A stretch of 43,268 nucleotides of DNA from Pseudonocardia nigra (GCF_019396355.1 NZ_JAHKRK010000046.1:1-43268); one strand, 5' to 3'; shown: positions 1 through 8,253, counted from the first letter of the stretch. Program-made: numbers and translations. Notes: generated from the sequence alone by a model not told the origin.

Positions 1-105
1 GGCCACCGCGCGGTCGCCACCCGCTACGACAAGCGCGACTACATGTTCCGCGGAACCATCGACGTCGCCTCGATCAGGATCTGGCTCCGCGACCCCGTCC
101 CATGA
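1..105 (+). CDS. IS5-family transposase, C-terminal end (partial)
   Basis: The reading frame is open from the first base and ends at TGA 103-105, giving 34 residues. They contain RYDKRDYMFRGTIDVAS followed by IRIWLRD, which resembles the extreme C-terminus of IS5-type DDE transposases, where a RYDK motif is followed by an ASI-WLR helix. The rest of the gene lies outside the window. The IS630-type element begins 18 bp after the stop, so two unrelated insertion sequences sit side by side. Family assignment rests on this short tail only. Confidence 0.7.
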   Translation, partial: GHRAVATRYDKRDYMFRGTIDVASIRIWLRDPVP

Positions 106-123
106 TCCAAGGGACACGCTCTA

Positions 124-153
124 GTGGTTCCGGTCGTTAGTTCGTCGGGGGTC
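124..153. repeat. Left terminal inverted repeat of the IS630 element
   Basis: Begins GTGGTT and ends GTTAGTTCGTCGGGGGTC. It matches the reverse complement of 1766-1795 at 27 of 30 positions; the differences fall at positions 7, 8 and 10. It overlaps the last codons and TAA stop of the passenger gene. Confidence 0.85.
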
Positions 154-490
154 TGAGGTCCTGCCAGGCGGTGGGATCGCCGAGGTAGAGGCCGCAGGCG
201 AGGTCGAGGGCGTCCTGGCAGGTCCCGATCGGTAGTCCGCTCGGGAAGATCGACTCTTGGTAGTCGTCGTGGCTGGCCCGGTAGATCGCGACCTGCCAGT
301 CGTGGGCGGACCCGACGTAGCGCAGCCGGCACAACGGCAGGGTCCCTGCCTCGGTAGTGGCCTCGACGTAGGTGAACACGCCGCGGTGATGCATCTGCAA
401 CTCGGTGATCTGCGGCCAGCGTTCGCGGGCACGAGCGGCCAGCCGCTGCCGCACGGAGATCTTGGTCGACTCGGGGAACGTGACCGCCAC
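137..490 (-). CDS. Conserved hypothetical passenger protein of the IS630 element
   Basis: A 117-residue protein with no signal peptide or membrane segment. It has a basic N-terminus (RQRLAARARERWPQI), a central segment LPLCRLRYVGSAHDW, and a C-terminal LACGLYLGDPTAW motif. I recognise the general pattern as a small hypothetical protein common in actinobacterial genomes, but know of no function. The gene lies wholly inside the IS630 inverted repeats; its stop codon is in the left repeat and its start faces the transposase across a 123-bp gap, so the two probably share a divergent promoter region. It could be a transposition accessory factor or simply captured cargo. Confidence 0.6.
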   Translation of the reverse strand: MAVTFPESTKISVRQRLAARARERWPQITELQMHHRGVFTYVEATTEAGTLPLCRLRYVGSAHDWQVAIYRASHDDYQESIFPSGLPIGTCQDALDLACGLYLGDPTAWQDLRPPTN

Positions 491-613
491 CTACTCATCG
501 TGACAGCCGCCCGGTGTGCTGCCGGGCCCAGGACAGGTGCCTCTGGCCGCCCGGACTGGGATCACGGTGTGTCGCGACCCCGCTCATCATCGCTGCCAGA
601 GGACAACGCAGCG

Positions 614-1767
614 ATGCCAGTGCCCAGCCCGTTTGTCATCGTGCTCACCGCGACCGAGGAGACCGAGTTGCTGGCACGAGCGCGCAACGGGCGCACCGAG
701 CATCGAGACCGGGTCCGAGCCCGGATTGTGCTCGCCGCCGCGGCCGGTGACTCCAACGCCGCGATCGCCGCCGAACTCAGGCTGTGTGTCGACACTGTGC
801 GCAGATGGCGCCGTCGGTTCCTCGCCGGGCGCCTGGAGGGCTTAGCCGATCGGCCCCGGTCCGGGCGGCCGCGGCGGTTCACCGCGGTGCAGGTCGCCGC
901 GATCACCGCGCTGGCCTGCACCCTGCCCGCCGAGACCGGGATACCCCTGTCACGGTGGAGCAGCACCGAGTTGGCCACCGAGGCCATCACCCGCGGCGTC
1001 GTCAAGACGATCTCGGCGTCCACGGTGCGCCGGTGGCTGGCCCGCGCGGCCATCAAGCCCTGGCAACACCACTCCTGGATCTTCCCCCGCGACCCCGACT
1101 TCGAGACCAAAGCCGCCCGAGTGCTCGACCTCTACGCCCGCACCTGGGAAGGGACCGAGCTGGGCCCGGACGACTACGTGATCAGCGCGGACGAGAAGTC
1201 CCAGCTCCAAGCCCTACAACGTCGCCACCCCGGCCGACCTGCCGGTCCGGGCCGAACCCGGCAGGTGGAGTTCGAGTACCGGCGCGGCGGGACCCTGGCC
1301 TACTTTGCCGCCTACGACGTCCACCATGCCCAGGTGATCGGCACCATCGCCCCGAAGACCGGGATCGAGCCCTTCACCGAACTGGTCGCCAAGGTCATGA
1401 CCAGTGAGCCCTACGCCTCCGCGCGGCGGGTGTTCTGGATCGTCGACAACGGCTCGTCGCACGCCGGGCAGGCCTCGGTCGACCGGATGACCGCAGCCTG
1501 GCCCACCGCGACGCTGGTGCACCTGCCGATCCACGCGTCCTGGCTCAATCAGGTCGAGATCTACTTCTCGGTCCTGCAGCGCAAGGCCATCAGCCCCGTC
1601 GACTTCCCGATCTCGACGCCCTCGCCCAGCGCATCCTGGCCTTCCAAGATCGCTACAACACCAGCGCGACACCGTTCGACTGGACCTTCAGCCGCACCGA
1701 TCTCCGAGCACTGCTCGACCGCCTGGGCCCACCTGAGCAGACCACCGCGCTCTCGACCGCCGCATGA
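614..1767 (+). pseudogene. IS630-family transposase, C-terminus displaced by a single-base frameshift
   Basis: Starts at ATG 614. Residues about 20-150 hold the tandem HTH region (motifs SNAAIAAELRLCVDTVRRW and ISASTVRRWLARA). The DDE catalytic triad is visible: Asp193 (ISADEKS), Asp278 (WIVDNGSSH) and Glu315 (LNQVEIYF). After VDF (about base 1606) the frame diverges. The expected IS630 tail (DLDALAQRILAFQDRYN, then FDWTFSRTDL) continues in the -1 frame to TGA 1767, giving 384 residues with one base restored. The unshifted frame runs on to 1798. The indel sits in a CCC run. It may be an assembly error, a real mutation or a -1 programmed shift; the whole catalytic core lies upstream of it. Confidence 0.8.
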
Positions 1768-1795
1768 CCCCCGACGAACTAACGAACCCAACCAC
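1766..1795. repeat. Right terminal inverted repeat of the IS630 element
   Basis: Ends in AACCAC immediately before TA 1796-1797 and is the inverted partner of 124-153. The TGA of the shifted transposase frame (1765-1767) overlaps its inner edge. Confidence 0.85.
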
Positions 1796-1798
1796 TAG

Positions 1799-2937
1799 CT
1801 AGCGCGGACACGCTGGTCGGTCCGACACGAGCCGGTCGTACCAGCCACCGTCGTCGAGCCGGCGCTCCTCCCCGACGCCGACGAGCCCGTCCTCCCGGAA
1901 CCGCCCGGCCAGGGTGAACCCGGCCCGCTCCGCGACGTGCCGGCTCGCGGTGTTCGTCCAGGAGGCGCCGATCTGCAGCCGGTGCCTGCCCAGCCCGCCC
2001 GCCTCGACCGGGGTGAACGCGTGCGCGGTGACCAGGTCGACGGCCTCGCCGACGACCCCGCGGCCGCGCGCGTCGGGGTGCGCCCAGTAGCCGATCTCGC
2101 CGCCCGTCGGGTTGCGCGGCGTGTCGAGGCCGAAGATCCCGACGTTGGCCAGCAACCGGTCGTCGGCCTTGTCGGTGACGGCCCAGGTGGCCCCGTCCCC
2201 AGCGACTCCTGCAGCCGGCAGCCCAGCACGAACGCCCGGGCGTCCTCGGTCGTGTACGGGTGCGGCAGGTGGACGAGCCAGCGCCGGGTCCGCTCGTCGC
2301 CGCAGGCCTCGGCGATCCGCGGCAGGTCGGCCTCGACGCGCGCGCGCAGCCGCACCCGCTCACCCTCCAGGACGGGCACCGGCCACCAGGTCGTCCGGGG
2401 CCGGGCCGGATCGCCCGGGCGCAGGGAGGCGTACCAGGCGTCAGCCAGGGCCCCGCGCCGATCCAGTGCCCGCGGACGGACGCCGTCGAAGGTGAACCCG
2501 CAGGCGTGCGCCACCCGCCAGGACGCCAGGTTCCCCGCCGCCGCCCACCAGTGCACGATCGGCAGGTCGTGGGAGTCGAACCCCCATCGGGTCGCGAGCC
2601 GGACCGCTCGGGACATCACGCCGCGGCCGCGGGCCCACGGCGCCAACGCGTACCCGAGGAACGGTGGTGCCCCGGGGCTCAGCGCGACGTTCCCGGCGAA
2701 CCGGGTCCGCTCGCCGTCCCGCGCCTCGATCGCCCACCCGAACGCGCTGCCGTCGCGCCACCCCGCCGGGACGGCGTCCTCGACCCAGCTGCGGGCATCC
2801 GCGGGACCGTACGGGCTCGGGATTCTGGTCCAGCGGACGGTCTCGGGATCGCGGGCCATGGCGACGAGGTCGTCGACGTCGGCGAGCGTGGGGAGGCGCA
2901 GCGTCACCACGCCGTCGGTGAGCTCGGGCGGGGACAT
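1799..2937 (-). pseudogene. Tandem GNAT N-acetyltransferase (RimJ/RimL-like), frameshifted
   Basis: Two GNAT domains in one gene. The first (about residues 1-175) has VVTLRLPTLADVDDLVAMA and the acetyl-CoA loop WARGRGVMSRAV, then NLASWRVAHACGF. The second starts near VLEGERVRLRARVEADL and continues with IGYWAHPDARGRGVVGEAV and NTASRHVAERAGF. The two halves are in different frames: after RLQESLG the second domain resumes at GATWAVTDKADDRLLANVG, needing one extra base near 2191-2200 in a G/C run. With that base the protein would be 379 residues, ending at TAG 1799-1801. It probably acetylates a protein or small-molecule amine; substrate unknown. One missing base in an otherwise intact gene favours a sequencing error over decay. 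Confidence 0.75.
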
Positions 2938-3206
2938 CGCCAGATCATGGCGGCCGCGCGAGGGCGACGCGATCGAAATCGGGGCCCCGCGAAGTACGTA
3001 CCGGCGCGGTGCTCCCGTAGCCCTGCGCCCCGACTGCCGGCGCTGTCCGGATCGGCGCGAGAACGCCGTGTCTGCTGGCTGAAGTGCGCGAAACGTCATC
3101 TCGCCACGATCTCGGTCGTGGTGATCGCGGCGAGTGCGCGGTTTCCGTTGCCGGCGGCGCAGCGAGCGCACTGTCGCGACGATCTCGGCACGCATCCCGC
3201 GGATGG
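2938..3206. other. Intergenic region with inverted repeats, no gene seen
   Basis: 269 bp between the divergently placed 5' end of the GNAT gene and the 3' end of the DUF309 gene. It is long-open in one minus frame, but that reading is Arg-rich with no recognisable domain. It holds an imperfect inverted repeat (TCGCCACGATC near 3102 with GATCGCGGCGA), a second one (AGTGCGC with GCGCACT) and two copies of ACGATCTCGG. It presumably also contains the GNAT promoter. Confidence 0.45.
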
Positions 3207-3692
3207 TCAGAGCGGGTCGGCGCCGCGCAGCCGTGGCCGCACGTCCGCGTCGGTCAGCACGGCGACGCCCGCGTGCCCGATCTGCCGGGCCAGCGCCTCG
3301 GCGTGCGCCCGCAGCCCCGGGACGTCGATCCCCGCGGGCGCGGGCCCGTCCCACTCCGCGAGGTGCCCCGCCGCCCGGTCGAGGAGCGCGGCCGCCCCGC
3401 GGTCGTTGCCGCGCTGCACGTGGGTGAGGCCGACCGCGAGCTGAGCCAGCGCCCGCCACAGCTGCCGCTCGTCCGCCGGCGCGGCCTTCCACGCGCCCTC
3501 CAGCACCTCGTGGGCCTGGAACGGCAGGCCGTCGTCGAGCAGGCGCTGGGCCTCGGTCACCGACTCGTCCGGGGGCAGCACCAGGTCATCGGGCACCCGG
3601 TCCACGCCGGCGGCCCCGCGCGGCAGCGGGCGGCCCGAGGCGTCGCGGGGACGGGAGTTGCGGGCCCGCCCGGTGGCGTCGCGGTCGCGCAT
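3207..3692 (-). CDS. DUF309 domain protein
   Basis: 161 residues from ATG 3692. The N-terminus is polar and Arg-rich ([16 protein letters not shown]). The rest is helical and contains the DUF309 hallmark [14 protein letters not shown] followed by [15 protein letters not shown], a small all-alpha family of unknown biochemical role that carries a conserved HE-x-W motif. The stop is at 3207-3209. The gene is divergent from the dipeptidase gene with 57 bp between starts, so both promoters lie in that gap. Family call is solid; function is unknown. Confidence 0.8.
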   Translation of the reverse strand: MRDRDATGRARNSRPRDASGRPLPRGAAGVDRVPDDLVLPPDESVTEAQRLLDDGLPFQAHEVLEGAWKAAPADERQLWRALAQLAVGLTHVQRGNDRGAAALLDRAAGHLAEWDGPAPAGIDVPGLRAHAEALARQIGHAGVAVLTDADVRPRLRGADPL

Positions 3693-3749
3693 GGTCACGG
3701 CGCCCACCCTGCCACCGCCCGGGCGACACCGCAGGAATACTCGGGCACC

Positions 3750-4886
3750 GTGCACCACGACGCCGCGCTCGACCTGCTCACCCGCACGCCGCTCGTCGAC
3801 GGGCACAACGACCTGCCGTGGGCGCTGCGCCGGCTCGCCGGGCCGGACCCCCGCGCGGCCGTTGCGGGCACCGACCTCGCGGCCGGCCTGCCCGCCCTGC
3901 AGACCGACCTGCCGCGGCTGCGCGCCGGACGGGTCGGCGCTCAGTTCTGGTCGGTGTACGTGCCGTGCTCGTTCGCCGGGGCCGACGCCGTCGCCGCGGT
4001 GCTCGAGCAGGTGGAGCTGGTGCACCTGCTCGCCGAGCGCTACCCGGCCGACCTCGGTCTCGCGACCACCGCCGACGAGGCCGAGACCGCCTTCGCGGAC
4101 GGCGGGGTGGCCTCGCTGCTGGGCGCCGAGGGCGGACACTGCATCGGGGGCTCCCTCGGCGTGCTGCGGGCGCTGCGCCGGCTCGGCGTCCGATACCTGA
4201 CGCTCACGCACAACCTGAACACCGACTGGGCCGACTCCGCCACCGACGAGCCGGTGCACGGCGGGCTCAGCGCGTTCGGCCACGAGGTGGTGCGCGAGAT
4301 GAACCGCATCGGCATGGTCGTCGACCTGTCCCACGTGGCCGTCACGACGATGCGCGACGCCCTCGCGACGACCGCCGCGCCCGTCCTGTTCACCCACTCG
4401 TCCTGCCGGGCGGTCACCGACCACCCCCGCAACGTCCCGGACGACGTGCTGGCCGCCCTGCCCGCCAACGGCGGGGTCTGCATGGTGGCTTTCGTGCCGC
4501 GCTTCGTCTCCACCGCCGTGGCCGAGTGGGACGCGCTGCTGCAGGAGGCCATGACCGCCGCCGGGCTCGACCATCGGGACCTGCGGGCCCGCGACGCCTT
4601 CGCCGCGAGGTGGGACGGCCCGCCGTGCCCGTCCGCCACGCTCGACGACGTCGTCGCGCACGTCGAGCACGCCCGCGAGGTCGCCGGCATCGACCACATC
4701 GGCCTGGGCGGCGACTACGACGGCACCGCCGAGCTCCCCGTCGGGCTGGAGGACGTGTCGCGCTACCCCGCGCTCTTCGCCGCGCTGCTCGAGCGCGGGT
4801 GGAGCGAGCAGGACTGCGCGAAGCTCGCCGGCCGCAACGCGCTGCGGGTGCTGCGGGCGGCCGAGGACGTCGCGGGCACGTCCTGA
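3750..4886 (+). CDS. Membrane dipeptidase (peptidase family M19, renal dipeptidase-like)
   Basis: 378 residues from GTG 3750. Zinc-site motifs of the M19 TIM-barrel family are visible: VDGHNDLP near residue 20 (His-x-Asp), the bridging Glu in LLGAEGGH, His in [10 protein letters not shown], and GLGGDYDG near residue 320. The N-terminal AQFWSVYVP segment and the long [11 protein letters not shown] loop also fit. Family members hydrolyse dipeptides, including D-amino-acid-containing ones. No signal peptide is present, so this is a cytoplasmic form. Stop is TGA 4884-4886; a VKOR-like gene follows on the same strand after 73 bp. Confidence 0.92.
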   Translation: MHHDAALDLLTRTPLVDGHNDLPWALRRLAGPDPRAAVAGTDLAAGLPALQTDLPRLRAGRVGAQFWSVYVPCSFAGADAVAAVLEQVELVHLLAERYPADLGLATTADEAETAFADGGVASLLGAEGGHCIGGSLGVLRALRRLGVRYLTLTHNLNTDWADSATDEPVHGGLSAFGHEVVREMNRIGMVVDLSHVAVTTMRDALATTAAPVLFTHSSCRAVTDHPRNVPDDVLAALPANGGVCMVAFVPRFVSTAVAEWDALLQEAMTAAGLDHRDLRARDAFAARWDGPPCPSATLDDVVAHVEHAREVAGIDHIGLGGDYDGTAELPVGLEDVSRYPALFAALLERGWSEQDCAKLAGRNALRVLRAAEDVAGTS

Positions 4887-4959
4887 CCGGGACCGCCTGC
4901 CCGCGTAGCGCCGACCCTGCTGGGTACAGCCGGGGGACGTGGTCGACGAGGGAGGCGGC

Positions 4960-5550
4960 ATGGGCTCGTGGTGGAGCAGACGGCCGGCGGGGCCGCGGGC
5001 CGCTGCCGTGCGGCCGGGCGGCGGGGGAGTGGGCCGGTCCAGCTCGCCGGCGGCGGAGCGGGTGAGCGACGACCTGCGCCGCGGTACCGGCAGCTACCTG
5101 GAGCAGCGGCGGCGGATCGCCGGGCTCACCTCGCTGGCGGGGTTCGCGCTGGGGGTGGTCGGGCTGTACCAGTTCGGGCTGCTGCGCCGGATCCCGGAGC
5201 CGCCGCTGCGGATCTTCGACGCCGCCGCGGTCGACGCGTCCGGTGAGGCCTACCAGGAGTTGAAGACGCCCGACGCGACCCTCGGCCTGCTCAGCGCGGC
5301 CGTCACGCTCGTGCTCGCCGGTGCGGGCGACCGGAACCGGGCGCGCACGGCGTCGTGGCTCCCGCTGCTGCTCGCGGCCAAGACCGCGGGCGACGCGGCC
5401 GGCGGGCTCGTCCTCACCGCGGAGCAGCTCACGAAGCACCGCAAGGTGTGCTTCTGGTGCACCATCGCCGCCGTGGCACAGATCGCGACCGTGCCGTACG
5501 CGGTGCCCGAGGCGAGGGCAGCGCTGCGACAGCTCCGCGGCCGCGGCTGA
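4960..5550 (+). CDS. VKOR-like (vitamin K epoxide reductase family) membrane protein
   Basis: 196 residues from ATG 4960, chosen because GGAGG lies four bases upstream; an in-frame GTG at 4939 is possible. After a polar Gly/Pro/Arg-rich N-terminus come about four hydrophobic segments (IAGLTSLAGFALGVVGLYQF; LGLLSAAVTLVLAGAG; SWLPLLLAAKTAGDAAGGLV; the C-terminal helix) and the motif KVCFWCTIAAVAQIATV, whose CxxC fits the VKOR active site. Those are the only two cysteines, so the accessory loop cysteines of classical VKOR are missing. Family proteins pass electrons from periplasmic disulfide formation to quinones. No DsbA-like partner is adjacent. Confidence 0.75.
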   Translation: MGSWWSRRPAGPRAAAVRPGGGGVGRSSSPAAERVSDDLRRGTGSYLEQRRRIAGLTSLAGFALGVVGLYQFGLLRRIPEPPLRIFDAAAVDASGEAYQELKTPDATLGLLSAAVTLVLAGAGDRNRARTASWLPLLLAAKTAGDAAGGLVLTAEQLTKHRKVCFWCTIAAVAQIATVPYAVPEARAALRQLRGRG

Positions 5551-5559
5551 CCGGTGCCG

Positions 5560-6351
5560 TCACCCACGCACGGCGCTCGGCGCCACAGCCCGCTCGCGCT
5601 TGAACGCCGCGCTGAACGCGAACGCGTCGGCGTACCCCACGCGACGCGCGACGGCCGCCACCGTGGTCGCCGGGTCGGCGAGGTACTCGGCCGCGAGCGT
5701 CATCCGCCACTCCCGCAGGTACGTCAGGGGCGCACACCCCACCAGCGCGCGGAAGCGGCGGGCGAACGCCGCCCGGCCCGATCCGCCCCGCGCCGCCAGC
5801 TCCTCCACCGTCCAGCGGTGCGCCGGTTCGTCGTGCAGGGCGGCGAGCGCCGGGCCGACCACCGGGTCGGCGAGTGCGGCGAACCAGCCGGGCCGCTCGG
5901 CCGCGCGGGCGCCGAACCAGGCGTGCAGCGTGCACGTGAGCAGCCAGTCCAGCAGCCGGTCGCGCACCACGGACGGCCCGTCGCCGCCGATCTGCCGGTC
6001 GAGCAGCTCCAGGAGGGTCACGCAGTCCGGCCCGTCGGGCGCGACCACGGCGACGCCGGGAAGCGCGCTGGTCAGCCGGACGCCGCCGGCCCGCGCCCGG
6101 TACCCCCACACCATCACCGACGCGCCGGCACCGCCCGCCGTCACGGGCACCGGGTGGCCGGGCTGCAGCATCACGACGCCGCCCGGGGGCAGCGGTCGGC
6201 CTTCGACCGTTAGCTCGCCGGTGACCAGCCCGACGAACACCAGCGGCGCGCGTACCGGGACGGCGTACTCCTCGCCCCGACCGAGGCGGGCGCGCAGCAG
6301 CGTGCCCTCGTGGGTCCGGATCCCCCGCAGGAGCGCCTCCAGAACAGTCAC
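5560..6351 (-). CDS. AraC-family transcriptional regulator with cupin-type sensor domain
   Basis: 263 residues if started at GTG 6351 (VTVLEALLRG); another GTG a few codons upstream is possible. The N-terminal half is beta-rich (LVFVGLVTGELTVEGRPLPPG), typical of AraC cupin_6 sensor domains. The C-terminal 100 residues carry the double HTH: WTVEELAARGGSGRAAFARR, then PLTYLREWRMTLAAEYL and VAAVARRVGYADAFAFSAAF. It is divergent from the NmrA-like oxidoreductase gene with an 81-bp gap and probably controls it, as is usual for this arrangement. The 3' end is 9 bp from the VKOR stop, convergent. The ligand is unknown. Confidence 0.87.
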   Translation of the reverse strand: MTVLEALLRGIRTHEGTLLRARLGRGEEYAVPVRAPLVFVGLVTGELTVEGRPLPPGGVVMLQPGHPVPVTAGGAGASVMVWGYRARAGGVRLTSALPGVAVVAPDGPDCVTLLELLDRQIGGDGPSVVRDRLLDWLLTCTLHAWFGARAAERPGWFAALADPVVGPALAALHDEPAHRWTVEELAARGGSGRAAFARRFRALVGCAPLTYLREWRMTLAAEYLADPATTVAAVARRVGYADAFAFSAAFKRERAVAPSAVRG

Positions 6352-6432
6352 GCCCGGATCGTAGACGCGCACGCAGCCCTCCCAGACGCGCCGACATGGC
6401 CGCGGGACTCGGGGCGCCGTTGACTGATCGAC

Positions 6433-7428
6433 ATGAGTGCAGAGATCGCCGTCCTCGCGGGGACGGGCAAGTCGGGACGGCGGGTGGCCGCCGCGCTCCG
6501 GGCGGACGGACATCCGGTGCGCGTCGCGTCACGGCGCGCCGAGGTGCGGTTCGACTGGACCGACGACCGGACCTGGCCGGCCGTCCTGGACGGGGCCGGC
6601 GGGGTCTACCTGGTCGCCCCGGACGACCCCGCCCCGGTCCCTCCGTTCGTCGCCGCGGCCGAGCGCGCCGGGCTCGAGCGGGTCGTGCTGCTGTCGGGCC
6701 GGGGCTCCGAGGCGTGGCACGGCCGGTTCGGACGGTCGATGGCCGCGGCCGAGGACGCGGTGCGCGGCAGCGGCCTGCGCTGGACGGTCGTGCGGCCCAA
6801 CAACTTCATGCAGAACTTCACCGAGGACCTCTTCCACGCCCCGCTGCTCGCCGGCCGCCTGGCCCTGCCCGCGGACGGGGTGCCGGAGCCGTTCGTCGAC
6901 CTCGACGACGTCGCCGCCGTCGTCGCGCGGCTGCTCACCGCGGACGGCCACGCCGGCCGGACGTACGACCTGTCGGGCCCCACCGCGCTCACCTTCGCCC
7001 AGGCCGTGGCGACCATCGCCGCCGCGGCGGGCAGGCCGATCCGCTACGAGACCCTGACCCCCGACGCCTACGCCGCCGAGCTGAGGGCCGGCGGCCTGGG
7101 GGAGTGGGCCGCCGAGCTGAACGGCATGTTCGCGATCATGGCGGAAGGACACATCGCGGCCCCGGCAGGCGGTGTCGAGGAGGTGCTGGGCCTGCCGCCG
7201 CGGTCGTTCGCCGACTGGGTGGCCCGGACCGCACCCACCGGCGTCTGGACCCCGGGGGGGCTGACTCCTCACGCCTTCGGCCCCACCACCTCGTCGAGCG
7301 CGGCCACCGCGGCCCGGCGGGCCACCGAGATCGTGTCGGCGCGGGGGCGGCGGTGGGCGATCCCGAGCCGGTCCAGCGCGGCGGCGCAGAGGGCGAGGAT
7401 GTCGGCGGACTTGTTCGAGAAGAAGTAG
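6433..7428 (+). CDS. NmrA-like NAD(P)-binding oxidoreductase, probable run-on C-terminus
   Basis: ATG 6433. The N-terminus has an atypical-SDR nucleotide motif IAVLAGTGKSGRRVAAAL, then VYLVAPDDPAP, RVVLLSGRGSE, WTVVRPNNFMQNF and FVDLDDVAAVVARLL, the order seen in NmrA/azoR-like NAD(P)-binding proteins of about 280 residues. After SFADWVARTAPTGVW (about residue 274) the family normally stops. Here the frame crosses a seven-G run (7254-7260), misses a TGA at 7262-7264 in the neighbouring frame, and reads 55 more residues antisense to the next gene. One G fewer would end it at 7264. The enzyme may act on quinone-like or other small substrates; substrate unknown. Confidence 0.82.
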   Translation: MSAEIAVLAGTGKSGRRVAAALRADGHPVRVASRRAEVRFDWTDDRTWPAVLDGAGGVYLVAPDDPAPVPPFVAAAERAGLERVVLLSGRGSEAWHGRFGRSMAAAEDAVRGSGLRWTVVRPNNFMQNFTEDLFHAPLLAGRLALPADGVPEPFVDLDDVAAVVARLLTADGHAGRTYDLSGPTALTFAQAVATIAAAAGRPIRYETLTPDAYAAELRAGGLGEWAAELNGMFAIMAEGHIAAPAGGVEEVLGLPPRSFADWVARTAPTGVWTPGGLTPHAFGPTTSSSAATAARRATEIVSARGRRWAIPSRSSAAAQRARMSADLFEKK

Positions 7429-8018
7429 CGCGGATACTCGTGGCGGGTGGTCCTGCCGTCGACCGTGCGGGTGGCCCAGTTGGTGATCCGGCAGCCGTCG
7501 GAGTGGAACAAGCCGCGGAGGAACGCGCCCGTGTGCTGGTCGACGAGGTCCTCCTGCCACGGCTCGAGCAGTATGGGTCGGGTGTGCTTCTTCCCCGGGC
7601 CGTGTTGCGGGAAGAGGCATAACCAGTGCTTCGAGTAGCTCTTGATCTCCATGCAGCCCGTGCGGCGGACCCGGCACACGGACGCGGCCAGCACATCACG
7701 CATCGACGCCTCGACGTCGTCCATGATCTTCGGCCAATCGTCGGAGCAGGAGAGGGACAGCGCTTGAACGCCGCGTCGATGCATCGTGATGTGGCCATCG
7801 CCGAGGTAGGCACCAAGGAGATACGCATAGGACCCGGCGAGAGTGCCGTGGCCACAGCGCGGGCAGCGGGATCCAGATTGCCCGGAAGCCCGGCGATCGC
7901 CTCGTCGCCAGTGGGCGATGGTGCTTTCCGGTATGCCTGTCACTCGGGCGATCTCACGCGTGGACACACCCGGGTGGCACAGTGCCAGGACCCGGTCGAC
8001 CGTGTCCTGGGGGTACAT
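7269..8018 (-). CDS. HTH protein with LAGLIDADG homing-endonuclease-like domain
   Basis: 249 residues from ATG 8018. Residues 16-40 form an HTH (VSTREIARVTGIPESTIAHW), followed by a CPRCG knuckle at 52-56. Two LAGLIDADG-type helices follow: YAYLLGAYLGDG (64-75) and AFLRGLFHSDG (165-175), each ending in the acidic residue (Asp74, Asp174) that binds metal in homing endonucleases. The spacing of about 100 residues suits a monomeric two-motif enzyme. It is free-standing, not inside an intron or intein. It lies 44 bp downstream of tRNA-Leu in the same orientation. It may be a domesticated endonuclease acting as a DNA-binding regulator; activity is unproven. Confidence 0.8.
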   Translation of the reverse strand: MYPQDTVDRVLALCHPGVSTREIARVTGIPESTIAHWRRGDRRASGQSGSRCPRCGHGTLAGSYAYLLGAYLGDGHITMHRRGVQALSLSCSDDWPKIMDDVEASMRDVLAASVCRVRRTGCMEIKSYSKHWLCLFPQHGPGKKHTRPILLEPWQEDLVDQHTGAFLRGLFHSDGCRITNWATRTVDGRTTRHEYPRYFFSNKSADILALCAAALDRLGIAHRRPRADTISVARRAAVAALDEVVGPKA

Positions 8019-8062
8019 GCTCCGAGTATCCGGAGCGGCACCGACAGTTCTGGAGAGAGGAG

Positions 8063-8146
8063 TGCCGGGAGCGGGACTCGAACCCGCATGTCCGTCAGGA
8101 CAGACGATTTTGAGTCGTCCGCGTCAGCCGATTGCGCCATCCCGGC
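8063..8146 (-). tRNA. tRNA-Leu (anticodon CAA)
   Basis: The minus strand folds as a class II tRNA. The acceptor stem is GCCGGGA paired with TCCCGGC (8140-8146 with 8064-8070) and the discriminator A is at 8063. The anticodon loop CTCAAAA has anticodon CAA at 8110-8112. There is a long variable arm (TGTCCTGACGGACA) and a T arm with GGTTCGAGTCCC. CCA is not encoded. The 84-nt length and extra arm fit tRNA-Leu reading UUG. No intron. Confidence 0.95.
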
Positions 8147-8253
8147 GGGGTGCGGTCTAGAGACTAGCAGCCACTGAGATCACAGGCCTTCGTGCCCGCG
8201 AGGCCGGTAGTCTGAATGCATCCCGTACGACCCTCCGACGAAGGAGCCCCCCT

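Larger units (their letters stand above)
124..1795 (+). mobile_element. IS630-family insertion sequence, complete with passenger gene
   Basis: A 1672-bp element is bounded by 30-bp terminal inverted repeats (124-153 and 1766-1795, 27 of 30 positions identical) and flanked by TA at 122-123 and 1796-1797, the target duplication expected of IS630/Tc1-mariner transposition. It carries an IS630-type transposase on the plus strand and a small passenger gene on the minus strand, diverging from about 490-614. Most IS630 elements are about 1.0-1.2 kb with one gene, so this one is enlarged by the passenger. The right end lies 1 bp beyond the TA from the stop codon of the neighbouring acetyltransferase gene, which it leaves uninterrupted. 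Confidence 0.85.

Noticed and set aside
110..1816. GGACACGCT on both sides of the IS630 element as a target duplication
   Set aside because: The copies lie at different distances from the ends (about 2 and 9 bp from the TA). One is in the IS5 end and the other in GNAT coding sequence. The TA duplication fully explains the insertion.
3207..4961. Long open frame on the minus strand opposite the dipeptidase gene
   Set aside because: It shadows a clear M19 coding sequence; only its last 161 residues (DUF309) have family motifs. Long antisense frames are expected at this base composition.
8063..8146. tRNA-Leu interrupted by an intron that hosts the LAGLIDADG gene
   Set aside because: The tRNA folds as an uninterrupted class II tRNA and the endonuclease-like gene lies outside it.
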